A stretch of DNA of 64,000 nt from Sympetrum striolatum (taxonomy: Eukaryota; Arthropoda; Insecta; Odonata; Libellulidae): the NCBI GenBank assembly GCA_947579665.1, contig OX388347.1, positions 38,076,943 through 38,140,942 of the forward strand, written 5' to 3'. The notes under the pieces are model-generated. The model did not search any database. It was not told the DNA's origin and worked only from the letters and a program-made list of their open reading frames with translations. Within the stretch, counting starts at the first letter, position 1. Each line of letters starts with the position of its first letter. Made by a program: the position numbers and the translations under genes. Shown piece by piece: positions 12,901-23,096 of the stretch.

Positions 12901-13555
12901 ATCTTGTGGGAATTAACCTGATATTATCAAAAGGAAAAAGCGAGAATTTACGCAATCAGAGCTAAGAAATTGAAATCGTGAAATTCCGCGTGAATTTGTC
13001 AAAAATAATTCAGAAACTCGCTGATGTGATCTTTACATATTGGCAAACATTCTGCGAAAGGGGAAAAGTCAGCAACATTGACACTGAAATGAATTTTTTT
13101 GTATTTTCTTGCGTTCTTTTGTATTTAAAATCAATTACTTTACATCATTTCCAGATACATTAATCTACGGTTTCTTTTTAAATTTTTCATGAAAATGTGT
13201 TCCAAAAAATAGAGTATAATTTACAAAATTATGTATCTATCTTGTACATGAACTTATCCAAAACTTCGTTCTCGTTAGAGTACGCTAGCATAATATTATG
13301 CATTCATATTAACGCTGGATAGAAGATGGTATAGAATATGCTTAATGAAATTCACCTGAATCTTACCGTTATCTGGTCAATATCAATTTTCTCCAGTAAG
13401 TGACGGCGAATTCTATCAGGTCTAGCTGAGAAATACTAAACAGGCAGTACTATATTCATCACAATAACTGTTTCTGTGTAAATAAATTCAGTTATGTTTG
13501 CGTATTATTTACTTTCTTTCTGCTATGAAAAATTAGGCGTAGTGAAAATGAATAC
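9951..13555. other. No gene supported; GC-richer islands at 10.95-11.16 and 12.15-12.74 kb
   Basis: Two segments (about 10950-11160 and 12150-12740) are GC- and CpG-richer than their surroundings. Each holds overlapping ORFs on both strands (up to 139 residues at 12416-12835 on +). None has a recognised domain, and the opposing frames are equally long, which argues against real coding. They could be promoter-like or exonic UTR islands, but no TATA, Inr/DPE or splice structure is convincing. Confidence 0.45.
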
Positions 13556-13986
13556 TTATTGGACGATCTTGGATTCTAACTCGGGGATAATATGATATTG
13601 CTTCAATACCTGCCATGACTGAGGCGGAGTAAGGTTAAGGCATAAATTTAAAATGAGCAAGTAAGAGCAATAGCAATATTCCTAAATCTGGAAATACTAC
13701 TACGAATTTCAGCGATCTCGACGGTTTTGGGTGAGCATTCATATAGTTCACATAGCTCTATATCCAGTTTCAGAGCGATGTATGGTTCAAATATTTTCAA
13801 GCTTCTGTTGCATTTATTCTCTTGATTTTCCCCAGTTTCATTTAATCTGATGCCCTGTTTAACATTTCGTTGATAATGTGATTATAATTTAGTTGATCTT
13901 GGATTCTACCTCGGAGACAATTCTATATTGAACAAGACTCAATACTGGTTCTGATTCATTTTATTGCCCAAAATTAATGTAGAATG

Positions 13987-14105
13987 AGGTGCTCCCAGAA
14001 AGCTAACTAGGAAGCGAGTTTGCCTTCCCGGGTTCGATTCCTGTTAATGGCCCATGCTTGAAAAAAACTAAGCTGTTGAAGGAATTTTAACAATACTGTT
14101 AGTGG
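13987..14105 (+). mobile_element. tRNA-derived SINE, family A
   Basis: The head resembles a tRNA: GGTGCTCCC, an A-box-like region, then CCCGGGTTCGATTCC (Pol III B box) and GGCCCATGCTTG. The body ends GGAATTTTAACAATACTG. The same body motif (TTTTTAACAATACT) follows the head in the copy at 40.44 kb and, more diverged, in the minus-strand copy at 38.2 kb. The aminoacyl stem is degenerate, so this is not a functional tRNA gene. It would have been transcribed by Pol III and mobilised by a partner LINE. Confidence 0.75.
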
Positions 14106-14244
14106 TAATTTTAAATGGGCAAGCTGATGCAATAAAATCCATCAAGGAAGATGTTGTTTTGTAGCACCTCATCACGAGGGAACAAATGAAGAATGCAGTA
14201 GTCCTTCTTCCCAAGGAAAAACTGACTTGATAAAAAACTGATGG

Positions 14245-14330
14245 AGCCGGTAACCTTGCCTGATGATGACGATGTATCGTTGAAATCGGTCGAGTTAAAT
14301 AAACTGTGAAAATAGTACGTTCGTCATTTA
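14245..14330 (+). mobile_element. Penelope-like terminal motif with hammerhead-like core
   Basis: Contains CTGATGA (14260-14266), a short stem ACGA/TCGT around loop TGTA, then GAAA (14282-14285) and TCGGTCG, followed by TTAAATAAACTG. CUGANGA-stem-GAAA is the conserved core order of hammerhead ribozymes, which are known from Penelope-like retroelements. A potential helix III pairs CCGGT (14247-14251) with ATCGG (14285-14289), giving an adjacent UA. Helix I is not evident, so catalytic competence is doubtful. Related units occur at 34.24-34.69 and 57.60-57.72 kb. Confidence 0.5.
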
Positions 14331-14345
14331 TTCCCTCAAGTTGAA

Positions 14346-15580
14346 TTAATATCTGTATTAGAAATTTTTTCCTAATATTTTCACAATTTATACGTCATAA
14401 ACGTCGTATATACATCACTGCTTCGATTTTTGGAGATCACCGCTGTTTTGGGTGTGCTCATATGTTGTGGGAAAAGAATAGAGAGAAAAAGTTCTAATTT
14501 CAGAGGAATGAATGAATCTAAGTATTCGACAGACTCCCGATCGCCCCAAATTTCATTTCATACCTTTCTCGCAACAAAAGGATTGAGAAACGAACGAATC
14601 CTCCTTGACTTGCCCCATTCTTCCTGGGAATCTTCGCGCGGTGTTCCCCTCACAGCGAAACCGCACGTTTCCACGCCCCCACCCCATTGTTGCGGAAACC
14701 AAGACTTCCCCCTTGGAGGCTCTCTTTTCCGCGGTTTCGCGATGCGGTGGCGGTGGTGCGTGTGGTGTCGGTGGGTGACCATGTGGCACCATTTGAAATC
14801 GGCCCCCCCGAGGGGTGGGTGCCGCTCCAAGGATGTATTGGGGCCATGCGTGATGCTATACGCCTGGGAAAATAAGTGCAGTCTTGGGAGATGCGAGGAA
14901 AAAAGCCCCGGTTCATGTGCATGCGTGTTGATGTTTCATGCTTTATCTCGGCACGATGAGGATTTTTCCCCCGGGGGTCTCTCGTTTTCACTCTCTCCCC
15001 GAAGAGGGAGGGGGGTTTCACGAAATAAATGCGCAAGATACACACCGTAACACGAAGCTTTTTAACAAAAATTTGTGGTGGCTCAAAATCAAGTTCGGAG
15101 AGAAGGCGGATTTTTCCTCTTGATCAACTTGATTGATTAATATGAACGCTGTGTGTGAAACATTTCAATAAAATCAAACTGAGTAAATGAGATTTGGTGG
15201 CGTTCTAAAACGCTATAAAATACTAAATAAAACAAGTTACGCAGGTAATTAGTGGAGCATCACCTATGTAAGAATCATTTCGCATCTCCTTGAAAAAAAT
15301 GGTATTGTGTAACCGCAATTGAGTCTAGTATTAAACATTGCGTAATATTATTCGCAGTATAAAAAGATGATTCTATTTATTATTCTACTATCAATTGTTT
15401 ACTAAGCTGTAAAAAATCGTCCTAATCAGCGTATAATTTGATAATAAGAGGATTAAATAGTCCGTCATTATATTTTTTTATGAACTCTTGTGTGTTTTAA
15501 ATGTTAGTTAGCCCTTAAATTAGGACCTAAATTTTCACTTCTCATAAGATGAACTAACATCAAAGTTTTCTCCATTTCAG
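14346..15580. other. GC-richer segment, then AT-rich DNA; no gene supported
   Basis: 14.54-15.05 kb is GC-richer and open in several frames on both strands (206 residues at 14430-15050 on +, 131 residues at 14650-15045 on -). The predicted peptides have no recognisable domain, signal peptide or transmembrane pattern. Equal openness on both strands suggests base composition rather than coding. The remainder is AT-rich. Confidence 0.4.
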
Positions 15581-15634
15581 GTACTTCCAAATCTGGTCCA
15601 GCGACTAAAGATATTCAGGCAAGAGCATAGCGTG
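15581..15634 (+). CDS. Candidate 54-nt internal exon
   Basis: A branch-site match CTAAC (15554-15558) lies about 23 nt before a pyrimidine-rich acceptor (TTTTCTCCATTTCAG ending at 15580). 54 nt later comes a near-consensus donor GTG/GTGAGT (15635-15640). The enclosed segment is a multiple of three and open only in phase 0, reading VLPNLVQRLKIFRQEHSV. A symmetric 18-codon microexon would fit inside a long-intron gene, which would also explain the gene-free surroundings. I do not recognise the protein. Short open segments flanked by splice-like signals arise by chance in 64 kb, so this is a candidate only. No partner exon was found in the window. Confidence 0.35.
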
Positions 15635-15640
15635 GTGAGT

Positions 15641-16899
15641 TGAAGCAATGTCATTTGAGTTTTCATTGCTTGGATCTATAGTATCACAGAAATTCCTGAT
15701 TGTTCCGGCATCTTTTTTGTTTCGCCGAAATGTAAAATTAATCACCACATATTATCTGGATATAACTACGAGGCTATTGCCATATTTTATTCTTACTCCT
15801 AAAAAGTCTATGGCAGTGATTATCCATCGAAATGATCTTTCGTTTTTAGCTATAGGGTTTAATTTCCTGGAAAAGGAAGGGATATAATTACTACTCGCAT
15901 CATTCTCATCTCCGTTGCTGTCGAATGATTTGCCGTTGCTATACAGTTACATTGGTCAGCAATCTATTTATCATTACTAACTTACATTGATCTCGTCTGA
16001 CAGGTTAATATCAGTCAGCATTAATCTGTTCTCAGTGCATAAGTTTTATTCACAAAAATGAAATACACTTCGTATAAAACTATAAGATATACCTTCCGTA
16101 TAATTCGTGCTATCTTGCACTTTACAAATATGACACATGATACTCCTTACAGCAATGTTACAACATTATCTTATTTTAATCTCAAGTATAGTCAGAGACT
16201 TGCGTTGTAATTGTTTACACTATTCTCTTAAACCATAAATTTTTTACCAGTACCACTTGAAATTTTACGTGTAAGAAAAGGAAAATATTTAGCATTTTTA
16301 CTTTCCACGATAACAAATAGATTTAAAATTTAATAAATGGGTTTAATCGATTTTGTACTAAATTTAGAAAATTTAAAGATTTGCTTTATAACTCTTAAGC
16401 AAATTACTGCAACATTATTCCATAATATATTCAACATCCTCCAGTCAAGTGGATAAATATTTCCTGCAAACAGCATGCAATAAAAATTTGCTTTAGATTC
16501 AAAATGCATACTTTAAAGCGATATATTTATTCTTATATTTATGTATAAGTGTCCGCCTTAGAATTAACGAGTACGCTGGTTTCACGGCAATATATGAAAT
16601 AGCACGAGGGCAGAGCGAGAGAATAAAAATGAAGGAAAACATAATTTCTTGTCCTATACGTTACAAGAAAATCAAAGATACCCATCATCAAAAACACGCC
16701 TCCTATAAATGTGACGGAAGATGGGTGGAACGCCCCTTAATTATATCATTCGGAAGTTTATTTATACCCGCGTAAAAATATATTCCCCGTGCCAAAACCC
16801 CTCCTATCGCAATAAAAGAAAACGAAAAAAGTTTGATTTTATATACACCCTCGTGTTCCATGATATAAGGTACTTGGCCGATGTAGTGTAGTGTAATAT
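15641..16899. other. AT-rich DNA, no gene seen
   Basis: AT-rich and stop-rich. If 15581-15634 is an exon, this would be downstream intron. No other feature supported. Confidence 0.5.
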
Positions 16900-17120
16900 A
16901 TGGAGCCCATATGGAACGGCCAGAAGTTAGGAAGTTGGAAGAGTTACGTACGAAAGATAAGGTTAGAGGAGGAAAGAGAGAAGAGAGATAAAAGAGAAGT
17001 CAGAGAGGAAAACATCAGAGAGAGCAGGAAGGCCAAAATATCGCGAAAAGAAGGGAAAGAAAGCTCTTGAAAGAACAGAGAGCAAAAACTTGAGCAGATA
17101 ATAGAGAGATAGAAATAAAA
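16900..17120 (+). other. Purine-rich tract
   Basis: The + strand is G/A-dominated (agagaggaaaacatcagagagagcagg-type sequence) for about 220 bases. It is the first tract in the window with purines on +. A shorter purine tract follows at about 17590-17700. Confidence 0.6.
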
Positions 17121-17326
17121 TACATCTTCTATTTTTACAGAAAAAACAAGATTATGAAATATTTCAAATTTAAATTTTAAATTCTGGGCGAGATTGAGAC
17201 TATTAAGTCTTTTCTTACATTAAACCTTCGTCTTACAAATTAAAAAAGAGCTTGAAGAAAGTACACATAAGAAGACTACTTTGTAGATTTTCGCAGGTTT
17301 TTCACACCCTCAAGAAGGAGGAGAAC

Positions 17327-17372
17327 TTTAATCTGATTTTATCACAAAATTTAGTGATGAAATCAGATTAAA
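17327..17372. repeat. 19-bp stem-loop
   Basis: TTTAATCTGATTT (17327-17339) pairs perfectly with AAATCAGATTAAA (17360-17372). A T-G wobble and ATCAC/GTGAT then extend the stem to about 19 bp around an 8-nt loop (AAAATTTA). It is too short for a typical animal pre-miRNA, whose stems are about 30 bp. More likely it is a foldback remnant. Confidence 0.8.
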
Positions 17373-20314
17373 TGAGATATAAATGACAAGAAGAAAAACC
17401 AAGAATATCATAAAAAAAAACAAAAAGAAGAAAAAGAACAAATTTTTGTGCATTTACATGTAAGTAGCAAAAAAATTACCGATTAATATACAAATAAATA
17501 AACAATCAATCAGAAACGTTCCAAACAATAAAAAAGACAAATAGAAGAAAATAATGATAATAAAAAATTATTCAAACCCGAGTAAAAATATATTTCGTAG
17601 GGGAAGACTTAGGTGAAGAGAGAAGCGAACCTAGGAATAAGGGAGAAGGGAAAAGAGGAGCGATTCGGAAGGCGGAGTTCTGGGAGACGTTATGCGAACT
17701 GTTATGTCGGTATATTTGATGGCGTTACGACTGCCTCTCGTTGAGTTAGGGGAAGTCCCGAGGGAATGAGGAAGCGCCTCTTAAGTTTGGGGGAAAGATT
17801 CTCCGGCGGATTCCTCTGGAGGATTCGACAAAACAGCGAATGGAAATATCGGATAAGGCAAACTGCACGGGCGAGAACTTCTCCGAGTCGTATATATCGC
17901 TTAACCAATAAAAGTAATGTCGTATGCGGAATTTTTTTGATCCGTATAAAATGCGAATTGCTCTCAGGCCTTGTTGCCAAGTGGAGATAGGTTTAAATTT
18001 TCGGATAAGGGGAAAAATTAAAGAGATATCAGCAAAGTATTTTCGTGGTGAAATTTGATATTGTATGTAAATTATTGTGATGTAAATGTGTGGCCTTATT
18101 TGATAGCCTTGATTTGATTTAATTCGCGATGAATTTTTGCTCCAATTCTCGTTCATTTTCTTATTTTCAGACATGAAAAAGTATGAGTTACCACACCTTT
18201 CTAAAATTTGAAAACCTTAGCGTAACCCCCTTGTTAGAAAAAGCTGAACTTTATTCTTTCAATGCCTAATATTATTTAAAACCACAATGTGTAATTTCCT
18301 TTTCACTGTTTCATTGTTCGGAAGGTTTGCTAAGTTTTTGTGTAAAATCATAAAATTCAAGGAAACGTATTATAGAACTTTAATCATAATCAAAAATGAA
18401 GGAAAGCAGATAAAAAGATGACCGCCTCAATTTCACTAGATGCAAATTAATACAACTTTAAATATCCCTTATTGAACGAAAAAGGACACACATAAAGTTT
18501 CATGAATGCTCATGTAGTGAATCGAATTCGGAGACGAATCGATAGAATTTCGTTACACTATTCAGATCTCAATACATATAATAACAAATATTTCAACAAA
18601 AATATCAACGATAGACCATATAAATTTTAATTATCAGATGGCGACCACCGTTCTGTTATATTGTAATGTGGATTTGTAATTAGGGTTTTAGTTAAGATAT
18701 ACGATATATCTTTTCACCAATGGTGTGCTCCTCTTCAAATCTAGACCGGAAAAGTTATTTCTTCTCCGGCATTTCCTTATGAAGAACCTTAAAACATCTT
18801 ACTCTGTCAAAATTATGTGATACTTTTAAGATTTAATAATAATAATAGTTATTAATATTTTTTAAATACTTCTATGATCCTGAGTCAATCAAAAATACCT
18901 ACCTTAAATCTACTTCTGCATATACATCCGCTTGTTACGTCTAATAGAAGGTTCATGCCCTTGGTAATTTATACTGAAAGTCGGTCATTGTCGAGTATCG
19001 TTCGTGGAAAAAATACAATTCTGAGTCGACTTTTCCCATCCTCGATATCTGATTGAACTATGTAACAGGATGGGCATGTCAACTGCAAAGTCTTTCGACG
19101 ATTAGAAATATAATTCCAACTTATCCCTGAAAATTGATGTCAATGTAATACTGGTACGACATTTAAATATATACTCAAGTATGTATTTAGTTGTGAGATT
19201 GAAGCGAGATCGAAGTGATGCGGGAGAGAGAGAAATTTTCGTCATTGAAACTCGGTTCGCACTTAATTGTGCGTATTTTGATTGTGGTGCGGTGTGGCGA
19301 GGTTTTTGAAAGGCGAAACTCATAACCACGCGGAAAGTTTGACAATAGGGCGCAACTCATTCAGGGACTTCGCGCCGCGTTATTCCAGAGGAAATTATAC
19401 AAAAACATGAGCGAAATTAAATCTCTTTATTCATTCAAATCTAACTTTCGGTGGAAAAGATACTATTATGTTTTTTATGGCTGCTGTTGTTGCTCGAATA
19501 TCAAAATTAAATGCGGATAATTAAATTTAAAGCCGAAATTAATGAGTTTCTTCTGAAACGGTATACATCATTAACGAACCCATCACTCGCATGAATTCGA
19601 GTTACAAGGAGATTTTCTACATTATTGGATGCTGAATTTGGTGAGTTTGTATAACTCATTGTGTGACCAACTCAAATATACGCTTGAATTCCAACTTACG
19701 GGACTTCCCAATTCGCAGAACACCACCTAGCCCACGTCCATAGCAACCGCAATAGGCCTCTAACTCTTGAATGATTTGAAATATAGCAAATAAAGCGATA
19801 AATAACTTATATATGGCCAATGGACACTTCTTCTCTTCCTCCATCACCTTCATTGTGGCAATTCTACCCTCAGTGACCCTCTCCCTTTTCGAAAGTCTTA
19901 CCCATTTACCTTCTTTCTTCTTTTTATATTTATCATCCCCAAACCTTCTTCTTGTTCTCTTATTGTTCGACGATGGCCGATACCAGTAGTGTCATTCTTC
20001 TTTATTTTTGTGGAATAAATACACTTTTAAAGCTCATCATATTGTATTAATGTATACATTATCACATAGTGGCGATGTAGTCCATCTATGTACGCAAAAT
20101 CAATATACGAAAGGTTTTGTTGGAATTATACCTGCCTAAAATCACCTGGACTGTGAATCTTCAGCATGAATTGGCATTTGGACTAGGATTCTTTTATCCT
20201 ACCTTACTCAATTTGAAGAGTCGATTTTTTTTATTTGTGACCTTTTAAGAAACTCGATTCAACCTATAATATTTGGGTATAACGCTTTCATTATTTAAAT
20301 GTAAGGATCTAGAG
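17373..20314. other. AT-rich DNA, no gene seen
   Basis: A-rich around 17390-17580, then a short purine tract at 17590-17700, then AT-rich sequence. ORFs of 60-142 residues show no motifs. A short pyrimidine tract lies at about 19840-19980. Confidence 0.5.
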
Positions 20315-20610
20315 CAGAGGTTCCCAAAGTGTGGTCCGCGGACCACGACATTATTATTTGGGGTAGACGCCTATTATTCACATTAAATATCACATTGTGT
20401 TTGACAATTATATTATAATTTTGCTAAAGAAATTAATTTTTCTGTGCAAATGTCTTAAGCTAATATTTTTCTTTTGAATTAAAAAAATTAATATATGAGT
20501 TTGTAATATTATTGTTTCGTTCACGCTAAAACTGGGAAGGTATTCCTGAGTTTTATTCCTCCTTCAAGGGGTCCAGGGACTATCTATCTGGGAAATAGAG
20601 CATTAGGATT
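20315..20610 (+). mobile_element. hAT-like MITE or transposon terminus
   Basis: CAGAGGTTCCCAAAGTGTGG starting at 20315 matches the classic terminal inverted repeat of Ac/Charlie-type hAT elements (CAGNGGTTCNCAAA). It is followed by the perfect 16-bp palindrome GTGGTCCGCGGACCAC (20331-20346). A subterminal AAGGGGTCCAGGGAC at about 20567-20581 resembles the inner part of such an element's other end, but no intact second terminus (GGGAACCTCTG) is present. The element is therefore truncated or decayed. The right boundary is an estimate and no transposase sequence is visible. Confidence 0.6.
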
Positions 20611-20879
20611 ACCATATGTGTCAACCAGCTACGTACTAAAATACCAGGATTCCAGAAGTAATTACTAAGAATAGTTATATTAATTAAGAAGCAAAAATTT
20701 GTTTCATTTCCTTAGTGTCATAAAAATATAGAAAACGACAGCATGATGATGCATACATTATGAGGCAAATAGATAGCGTTACTATATATGTTTGTAGATA
20801 TTCACGATTGTAAAAGAAAGTAATGGGCAAAAACATATTAATACGTCCGGTGAATCAAAAACAACGATAGTAATAAGAT

Positions 20880-21023
20880 TCGGCTCAGGTGGCGGAGTGG
20901 GTAGCGTGCTAGCACTTCAATGCCAAGGTCCCGGGTTCGATTCCCGGCTATTCGGATTTTTAAATAGTTATAAATATTGAATTGGGGTCTTCCTGTTACC
21001 ATTAGAGAAGTTATTATTATTAT
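20880..21023 (+). mobile_element. tRNA-derived SINE, family B
   Basis: The head reads GGCTCAGGTGGCGGAGTGGG (A box TGGCGGAGTGGG) and later CCCGGGTTCGATTCCCGG (B box and T arm). The body contains AAATAGTTATAAATA and GGGGTCTTCCTG, and ends in a TTA-repeat tail after TTAGAGAAG. The copy at 59.15-59.36 kb shares head, body and tail, proving a family rather than a tRNA gene. The minus-strand 81-residue open frame that crosses this region is simply the SINE read backwards. Confidence 0.85.
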
Positions 21024-21839
21024 CTTTTGTGAATTTATTCTACCTGCATATATTTTATGATGCCAACACTCGCGCCGGGTCAAACTATGTGTTTAGATAT
21101 GTTGCGTTTGTATCAATTATGACACTACTGAATTGAAGATAGAAATAGGCGAAAAGATTATATATTTTCATACTAAAACTCCAAAAAAAATTTTATTTAC
21201 AAATCTTCGTTCTGGTTATATTTACCCGACGCGATTACTTTCAGATGAATCCAGTCATACCACGGACGTAGAAAGTAGTAGCAAATTGTTATTCCTTACT
21301 TTGAGATACAACATCTAGATGCGAACCGAAATATCTCGATAAATCCACATCTACAAAACAAGGTCGCATTGCTTCGCGAAACTAAAGCATATAAATTCCC
21401 ATTTTTCCCTCATTTCTGAAAAGGGCATCGTATGAAACAAGTCAAACAAAAGCCTCGAACAGTTCGAGGGAGACAAAGGCATTCTCTCATCTCCACCAAG
21501 ACGATCCAGCCAATTACTCTTTATTAAACGGCGGAAAAAAATCTCATTACTCAAAGTTTTATTTCCGGGGAAACCCGGCAATCAAAACGGTCAGAATAGC
21601 GATATACGTCGGCAGCGAAGCGATTTGGAATAATTAGCGAGCGCCCTACGGAAGAGAAGAATGGTGATTAATAGAGCTTCTCTTTTCAGGGAAAAGAAGT
21701 TTTCGATAACCCGGTATCGATTGGCGAAAACGTATCCCCGAAGCGGTAGGAAGGCACATCAAAGGAAAATGTTTCTAATTGTCGAGGGGGTCTAGCGCCA
21801 TTAATTGCTCGGCAAGAATTAGTTAAAATCAACTAATTG
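21024..21839. other. Moderately GC-rich non-coding segment with two strong palindromes
   Basis: 21453-21469 is a perfect CCTCGAAC-A-GTTCGAGG palindrome. 21817-21838 is AATTAGTT/AACTAATT around 6 nt. Between them, 21690-21745 has an acceptor-like TTCTCTTTTCAG (ending 21689) and a weak GCG/GTAGGA donor, with one open frame of 18 codons. The signals are suggestive but insufficient to call an exon. Base composition is less AT-biased than the flanks, consistent with constrained sequence. Confidence 0.35.
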
Positions 21840-22340
21840 ACCGTTTTTAACGCCTTTACCTTCTGCTCGAATTCTCGCCCTTCTTCGAGAGTTTGCTCGC
21901 CTTCCAACATTGCCGAAATTCCGCCTTTCCTATCCCCCCTTAATAACCTCTCCTATTTTTCTCTTTTTCCAAGCCCTATTTCTTTCCACCCACCCTTCAT
22001 ATATCCCCGGAATTTCTCCCCCTAAAGTCCACCTCCTTCCCTTCTCGCCGTAGCTATCGACTCGTAATTTATGCCCTTCTTCCGTTACACTCTCCGCTTA
22101 TATCGAGCCAATCTTCCCGTATTTCATTTTAATTTCCTTCATATTGCAGCATCGATGTCTAAACCCCGCAGTTTCCCTGCTACGGTCCTCTCTCTCTCCT
22201 CCTTCTTAAGCCTTCTTCTTCTTCTTCTCTATCGCACCATCCAACCTTCTTATCCATTTTCGGGTAATTTCTCTACGGAGTTGCGAAGTTCGGCCGCTAT
22301 CAGTTTCCTTCCGTCGTCTTTCTTTTTCGGTTCGAAATAT
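21840..22340 (+). other. Pyrimidine-rich tract
   Basis: C/T-rich + strand over about 500 bases, ending roughly 110 bases upstream of a truncated LINE. The 62- and 91-residue frames within it are composition artefacts. Confidence 0.65.
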
Positions 22341-22449
22341 TTGTGAAATTTTGTGTTATTTATGATAGAAGTTAGATGTGATTCGTGTTTTAAGGATTGG
22401 CAGGACTTATCTATAGTTAGAATCGCCATATGGCAAATTGACAATGTGA

Positions 22450-23096
22450 CAAATTCACATAAAAGAGAAGCTAGTAAGCCACTTTTCAGATGGTTATTTA
22501 ACATTGCCATCTTTATATAATTAGATACATAATGATCGTATATAAGAACACAAGAATTTTACATTTTTTTTCAAAAATATTCCAAACTACCACCATAATA
22601 ACAGGGACAAGTATCTTTTAAATTATCCAATACACAGGTCTAAATCATATGAAAATTGCCCCTTATATATGGAAATAAAAATTTTTAACAAATTTCCGGT
22701 CGAAATGAGGAAAGAGTTTAAAAATAATTTCCTTAGTTTTTCTGGAGAGTTGAATAAAAGGTTAATTGAAAAATGTTTCATTCCATTAATGAATTTTTAA
22801 ACTAACCTGTTCAAGTGCATAGTTAATTTAATGTCATCTTACTGTAAATAATTTACTGCTTTTTTCCTTCTTCTGTGAAAAATTATGCATTTTTATATGT
22901 AAGTATATATGTATGCATATTTATATTTATTTTGTAATATGGAGTACATAATTTCAATATTAATAATGTTACATTGGCATATGTAATCAGTAATGTATTT
23001 TACTACTGTACTGTTTTTGTATCTGACGAGATATCTATTCACTTCAGTGCAATATCTGAATTTATTGTGAATGTCAATGAATAAACTAAACTAAAT
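22450..23096 (+). pseudogene. 5'-truncated LINE: RT-polyprotein C-terminus and 3' UTR (jockey/CR1-like)
   Basis: Frame 22594-22800 reads HNNRDKYLLNYPIHRSK, then a stretch with PLYMEIKIFNKFPVEM, ending IEKCFIPLMNF and a stop. This closely follows the conserved C-terminal pattern of jockey/CR1-superfamily polyproteins (HNYNTRNK..., PLYMGIKIFNKLP, a FYS-type end). Upstream in shifted frames, LFRWLFNIAIFI and LYIIRYIMIVYKN correspond to the preceding conserved 'LFK...LPSLYI...KN' region, so there is at least one frameshift. The non-coding 3' part ends GTCAATGAATAAACTAAACTAAA at about 23096, a polyadenylation signal plus ACTAA tail. It lacks the catalytic RT domain and cannot be functional. The clade within the superfamily is uncertain. 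Confidence 0.8.

Larger units (their letters stand above)
13556..14466 (+). repeat. Diverged local duplication (two unit pairs)
   Basis: 13556-13625 and 13887-13955 align over about 70 bases, sharing GATCTTGGATTCTA and then CTCGG with scattered substitutions (offset about 330). Separately, 13709-13750 and 14431-14465 share GTTTTGGGTG and flanking bases (offset about 720). These look like old, decayed tandem copies of one larger unit, interrupted by a SINE and a Penelope-like fragment. Alignment was done by eye. Confidence 0.5.

Noticed and set aside
14430..15050. 206-residue plus-strand ORF, the longest in the window
   Set aside because: GC-richer patch open on both strands, with no domain, splice or start context. 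Better explained by composition.
17327..17372. Possible pre-miRNA hairpin
   Set aside because: The stem is only about 19 bp, shorter than an animal pre-miRNA, and the flanks do not extend the pairing.
20838..21083. 81-residue minus-strand ORF containing AGNRTRDLG
   Set aside because: It is the reverse reading of a family B tRNA-SINE. This is a common false protein caused by the B box.
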